From an uncultured Eubacteriales bacterium (lineage in GTDB: Bacteria > Bacillota > Clostridia > Christensenellales > Aristaeellaceae), in NCBI GenBank assembly GCA_902767315.1, contig CACXHB010000053.1, forward strand, positions 1 through 42,968: 42,968 nucleotides of DNA. The letters run 5' to 3'. Each line of letters opens with the position of its first letter. The first letter of the stretch is position 1. Positions 41,877 through 42,968 of this stretch are shown here, in pieces. A program made the position numbers and the translations under genes. The notes under the pieces are model-generated. The model searched no databases, was not told the DNA's origin, and was given only the letters and a program-made list of their open reading frames with translations.

Positions 41877-42419
41877 TCAGGGGAGGGGCTTTTCGAAGAC
41901 GCCGCCGGTGAAGACGATGGGGTTACCGGCGGAATCCTGATAGAAGGAGACGCTTTCGGTGGCGGTTTGGGTAAAGCCCAGGGACGAAAGCAGGGCCACG
42001 GAGGGGCGATTATCCAGAGCAGTGCCGGCGGTGGCCCGGGCAAAGCCCTGGGTGGGCAGAAAGGCCAGCAGGGCGCAGAGGGATTCCCGGGCGTAGCCGC
42101 AGCCGTGGAAGGCGGAATGGAAGCAATAGCCGATTTCACAGGCGGCGTTTTCCCGCTGGTGGCAGGAGAAATAGCCGATGAGGCGGCCTTGCAGGCAGAC
42201 GGCCCAGAAGCGGTGGGCGGGCTGGGGCTGGCGATTGGCCTGGGCCCAGCGGGCGATGGAGGCGGCGACGGCCCGGGGAGAGGTGGGGTGTGGGCCATCG
42301 TAGACGGCGAAGGGGGATTGGGCGAAATCCAGCCAGATTTCCCGGAGGGCGGGGGCGTCGGATTCCTGAACCGGCCGCAGGGTGAGCCGCGGGGTCTGCA
42401 CAACAGCGGGGCCGACCAT
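41877..42419 (-). CDS. GNAT-family N-acetyltransferase
   Basis: This 180-residue protein has the RimJ/RimL-type GNAT layout: TPRLTLRPVQESDAPALREIW at the start (in parts), LIGYFSCHQ and CEIGYCFHSAFHGCGYARESL as the acetyl-CoA-binding region, and ALDNRPSVALLSSLGF near the end. The acceptor is unknown. Its ATG overlaps the stop of the upstream PTS-EIIC-like gene by one base, so the two are cotranslated. Confidence 0.85.
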   Translation of the reverse strand: MVGPAVVQTPRLTLRPVQESDAPALREIWLDFAQSPFAVYDGPHPTSPRAVAASIARWAQANRQPQPAHRFWAVCLQGRLIGYFSCHQRENAACEIGYCFHSAFHGCGYARESLCALLAFLPTQGFARATAGTALDNRPSVALLSSLGFTQTATESVSFYQDSAGNPIVFTGGVFEKPLP

Positions 42420-42968
42420 TACAGCTTCAGGTCGCCTTCGCGAATCCAGCCGATTTTGCGCAGGGGGGCGCAGAAGGCCAGGCTCAGCAGGGCGGGGAGC
42501 ACCAGGCAGATGAGGATCAGCCCCAGCCAATCCAGGGCGGCGGGGGTCAGGGCGGCGGCGCCCTTGGCCAGGGCGGCCTCGCTGGGGGAGACCCAGCCGG
42601 ACCACACGCCGATGGGGCCGCAGAGGCCGCAGGTGCCCATGCCGGAATTGATGGGCGCGCCGTTCATTTCCAGCCGGAAAAGGCAGGTGGCCAGGGGGCC
42701 GGTGACGGCGGAGGCCAGGGTGGGGGGAATCCACACCCGGGGGTTTTTCACGATATTGGGCATTTGCAGCATGGAGGTGCCCAGGCCCTGGCTGACCAGG
42801 CCGCCCCAGCGGTTTTCCCGGAAGCTCATGACGGCGAAGCCCACCATCTGTGCGCAGCAGCCCGCCACGGCGGCGCCGCCAGCCAGGCCGGTGAGCCCCA
42901 GCACGGAGCAGATGGCCGCCGAGGAGATGGGCAGGGTCAGGGCCACGCCCACCAGCACGGACACGGCC
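42419..42968 (-). CDS. PTS-EIIC-like membrane protein, N-terminus cut by window
   Basis: About 183 C-terminal residues of a multi-helix membrane protein are present, and the frame stays open to the window edge. ALTLPISSAAICSVLGLTG, AGCCAQMVGFAVMSFREN, GLGTSMLQMPNIVKNP and MGTCGLCGPIGVWSGW match the PTS_EIIC_2 (PF13303-type) family, a relative of sugar phosphotransferase permeases that lacks attached EIIA/EIIB domains. The transported substrate, if any, is unknown. The full family is about 340 residues, so roughly half the gene lies outside the window. Confidence 0.8.
   Translation of the reverse strand, partial: AVSVLVGVALTLPISSAAICSVLGLTGLAGGAAVAGCCAQMVGFAVMSFRENRWGGLVSQGLGTSMLQMPNIVKNPRVWIPPTLASAVTGPLATCLFRLEMNGAPINSGMGTCGLCGPIGVWSGWVSPSEAALAKGAAALTPAALDWLGLILICLVLPALLSLAFCAPLRKIGWIREGDLKL

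Overview
The window reads as chromosomal DNA of an anaerobic member of the Bacillota, most likely a GC-rich Clostridia lineage; placement below class is a guess. The evidence is a YhcN/YlaJ-type spore lipoprotein, the TIGR01906 membrane protein, strong Shine-Dalgarno sites with frequent TTG/GTG starts, sigma-A-type promoters, and an iron-sulfur-rich redox operon with no respiratory membrane complex. I saw no rRNA, tRNA, CRISPR array, transposase or complete insertion sequence.

Region 1 (1-10706, plus strand) is one long gene train: the 3' end of a class II fumarase; hdrB, hdrC and hdrA-like genes; four genes matching an FlxDCBA-type NADH module; a FrdB/SdhB-like iron-sulfur protein; a FrdA-like flavoprotein; and a short AspT/SucE-family transporter. 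Together they suggest a soluble NADH-driven enzyme in which HdrA bifurcates electrons between ferredoxin and fumarate. Fumarase supplies the substrate and the transporter may move C4-dicarboxylates. Aspartase (34371-35741) could supply fumarate from aspartate. This is the leading candidate for an under-described system.

Region 2 (10784-16921) carries an HD hydrolase, a cyclase-family hydrolase, a cytidylate-kinase-like protein (minus strand), a GH99/WbsX-like protein, a thymidine kinase fused to a GNAT acetyltransferase, nagB and a LacI-type regulator. Two intergenic spacers (11928-12025 and 16941-17021) hold related arrays of long perfect hairpins whose loops are all GNA triloops.

Region 3 (17030-33124, minus strand) is core-genome content: dnaE, a spore lipoprotein, a TGS-type nucleoside kinase, tsaD, a TIGR01906 protein, prfB without the programmed frameshift, secA, and a moxR-DUF58-transglutaminase operon with its own promoter. 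birA and aspA follow on the plus strand, aspA behind a perfect-consensus promoter.

Region 4 (35742-42968) is more accessory: an AT-rich islet with a DUF2971 gene, two tandem paralogous exported proteins, a MATE exporter, a small XRE regulator divergent from two genes of unknown function across a palindromic operator, and at the right edge a GNAT gene and a truncated PTS-EIIC-like membrane protein.
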